A DNA stretch of 13,948 bases from Bacteroidales bacterium (GTDB taxonomy: Bacteria; Bacteroidota; Bacteroidia; Bacteroidales; UBA932). The position numbers and the translations under genes were made by a program. The first letter of the stretch is position 1. The number at the start of each line of letters is the position of its first letter. The notes under the pieces were generated by a model. That model was not told the DNA's origin. It saw nothing but the letters and a program-made list of their open reading frames with translations, and made no database searches. Location of the stretch: NCBI GenBank assembly GCA_017472115.1, contig JAFUQW010000061.1, positions 1-13,948 of the forward strand. Reading direction: 5' to 3'. Positions 13,415 to 13,948 of the stretch are shown one piece after another.

Positions 13415-13418
13415 AGGA
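13415..13418 (+). promoter_or_regulatory. Shine-Dalgarno site of ppdK
   Basis: AGGA, five bases before the ATG at 13424. As with hsp20, this is uncommon in the window and fits a highly expressed gene. Confidence 0.45.
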
Positions 13419-13423
13419 AGTTT

Positions 13424-13948
13424 ATGGAAAATAACAAGAAAAGAGTCTATTGCTTCGGCGGCAAGACAGCCGAGGGCAACGGTACCATGCGTGAGCTTCT
13501 CGGCGGTAAGGGTGCTAACCTTGCCGAGATGTGTACTCTCAACATTCCGGTACCTGCAGGTTTCACCATCACTACGGAGTGCTGTACAGAGTACTATGAA
13601 CTTGGCGGTGGCTACAACGATGCTCTCAAGGCAGAGGTTGCCGAGGCTCTCAAGAAGACTGAAGAGATCATGGGTATGAAGTTCGGCGACAAGGAGAACC
13701 CTCTCCTCGTAAGCTGCCGTTCAGGTGCCCGCAGCTCAATGCCTGTTATGATGGACACGATCCTCAACATCGGTCTCTGCTCTGAGACTATCCCCGGCAT
13801 GATCGCTAAGACAAACAATCCACGTTTCGTATATGACGCATATCGTCGTCTCATCATGATGTATTCTGACGTTGTGATGGAGAAGGCAGAAGGCATCGAG
13901 CCTGCAGACGGCCAGGGTATCCGCCAGCAGCTTGACAGGATGATGGAA
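13424..13948 (+). CDS. ppdK: Pyruvate phosphate dikinase, 5' part
   Basis: The first 175 residues of a protein that in full is about 900 residues; the rest lies beyond the window. It interconverts pyruvate, ATP and phosphate with phosphoenolpyruvate, AMP and PPi, the PPi-linked step of glycolysis or gluconeogenesis in many anaerobes. Diagnostic N-terminal features are LLGGKGANLAEM (25-36), the IPVPAGFTI segment (41-49) and SCRSGARSSMPVMMDTILNIGL (98-119), part of the ATP-grasp nucleotide site. Codon use is strongly biased (GGT, CGT, CTC, ATC, AAG), unlike neighbouring genes, and it has a Shine-Dalgarno sequence, both signs of high expression. PPi made in the reverse reaction would be removed by the Ppa encoded upstream. 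Confidence 0.96.
   Translation, partial: MENNKKRVYCFGGKTAEGNGTMRELLGGKGANLAEMCTLNIPVPAGFTITTECCTEYYELGGGYNDALKAEVAEALKKTEEIMGMKFGDKENPLLVSCRSGARSSMPVMMDTILNIGLCSETIPGMIAKTNNPRFVYDAYRRLIMMYSDVVMEKAEGIEPADGQGIRQQLDRMME

Overview
The window looks like chromosomal DNA of an anaerobic member of the Bacteroidota, most likely the order Bacteroidales. Three things point there. Promoters have the Bacteroidota form (TTTG, a spacer of about 19-22, then TAnnTTTG); it is seen intact upstream of both tRNA clusters and, with a 22-base spacer, upstream of ppa. Several families are typical of the phylum: DUF4251, DUF4136, a C_GCAxxG_C_C protein next to a RelA/SpoT protein, and pyruvate phosphate dikinase. Finally, Shine-Dalgarno sequences are mostly absent. 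I see no phage, insertion sequence, CRISPR array or other mobile DNA; this is a compact, mainly housekeeping region with a few unusual proteins.

Layout. Bases 1-276 hold a minus-strand lysine tRNA cluster (one TTT and two CTT anticodons, the last cut by the window edge) with a near-perfect promoter at 328-358. Bases 375-4299 are minus-strand envelope genes in two blocks: a glycosyltransferase translationally coupled to an LpxH-like metallophosphoesterase, and a three-gene run encoding a DUF4251 secreted protein, a DUF4136 lipoprotein with a strikingly aromatic stretch, and a small outer-membrane beta-barrel.

Bases 4353-7810 run on the plus strand: a long RelA/SpoT-type alarmone enzyme whose hydrolase site looks broken, a cysteine-motif protein overlapping it by four bases, and inorganic pyrophosphatase on its own promoter, ending in a strong two-way terminator. 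Minus-strand tRNA-Val and tRNA-Asp follow, separated by an unusually long 141-base spacer, with a perfect 13-bp inverted repeat lying across the tRNA-Asp promoter. Next is a minus-strand Hsp20 chaperone, then divergently manA, whose product carries a duplicated Cys/His cluster and an acidic Cys/His tail, and an S4-domain RNA-binding protein.

The minus-strand folC gene diverges from a plus-strand gene for a stand-alone protein resembling the C-terminal (AIRS_C) part of PurL; the -10-like elements of the two are only two bases apart. The window ends in the start of ppdK, with a hairpin leader and a highly biased codon usage.

The genes do not form one pathway. Common threads are envelope glycolipid and outer-membrane biogenesis (375-4299, and manA), pyrophosphate and nucleotide economy (alarmone synthetase, pyrophosphatase, PPi-linked pyruvate phosphate dikinase), stress proteins (Hsp20, and the S4 protein of the Hsp15 type) and one-carbon or purine metabolism (folC and the PurL-like protein). 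The most interesting observations are the PurL-like protein, the metal-motif manA, the hydrolase-defective RelA-like enzyme and the envelope gene trio. No clear novel defence or mobile system was found.
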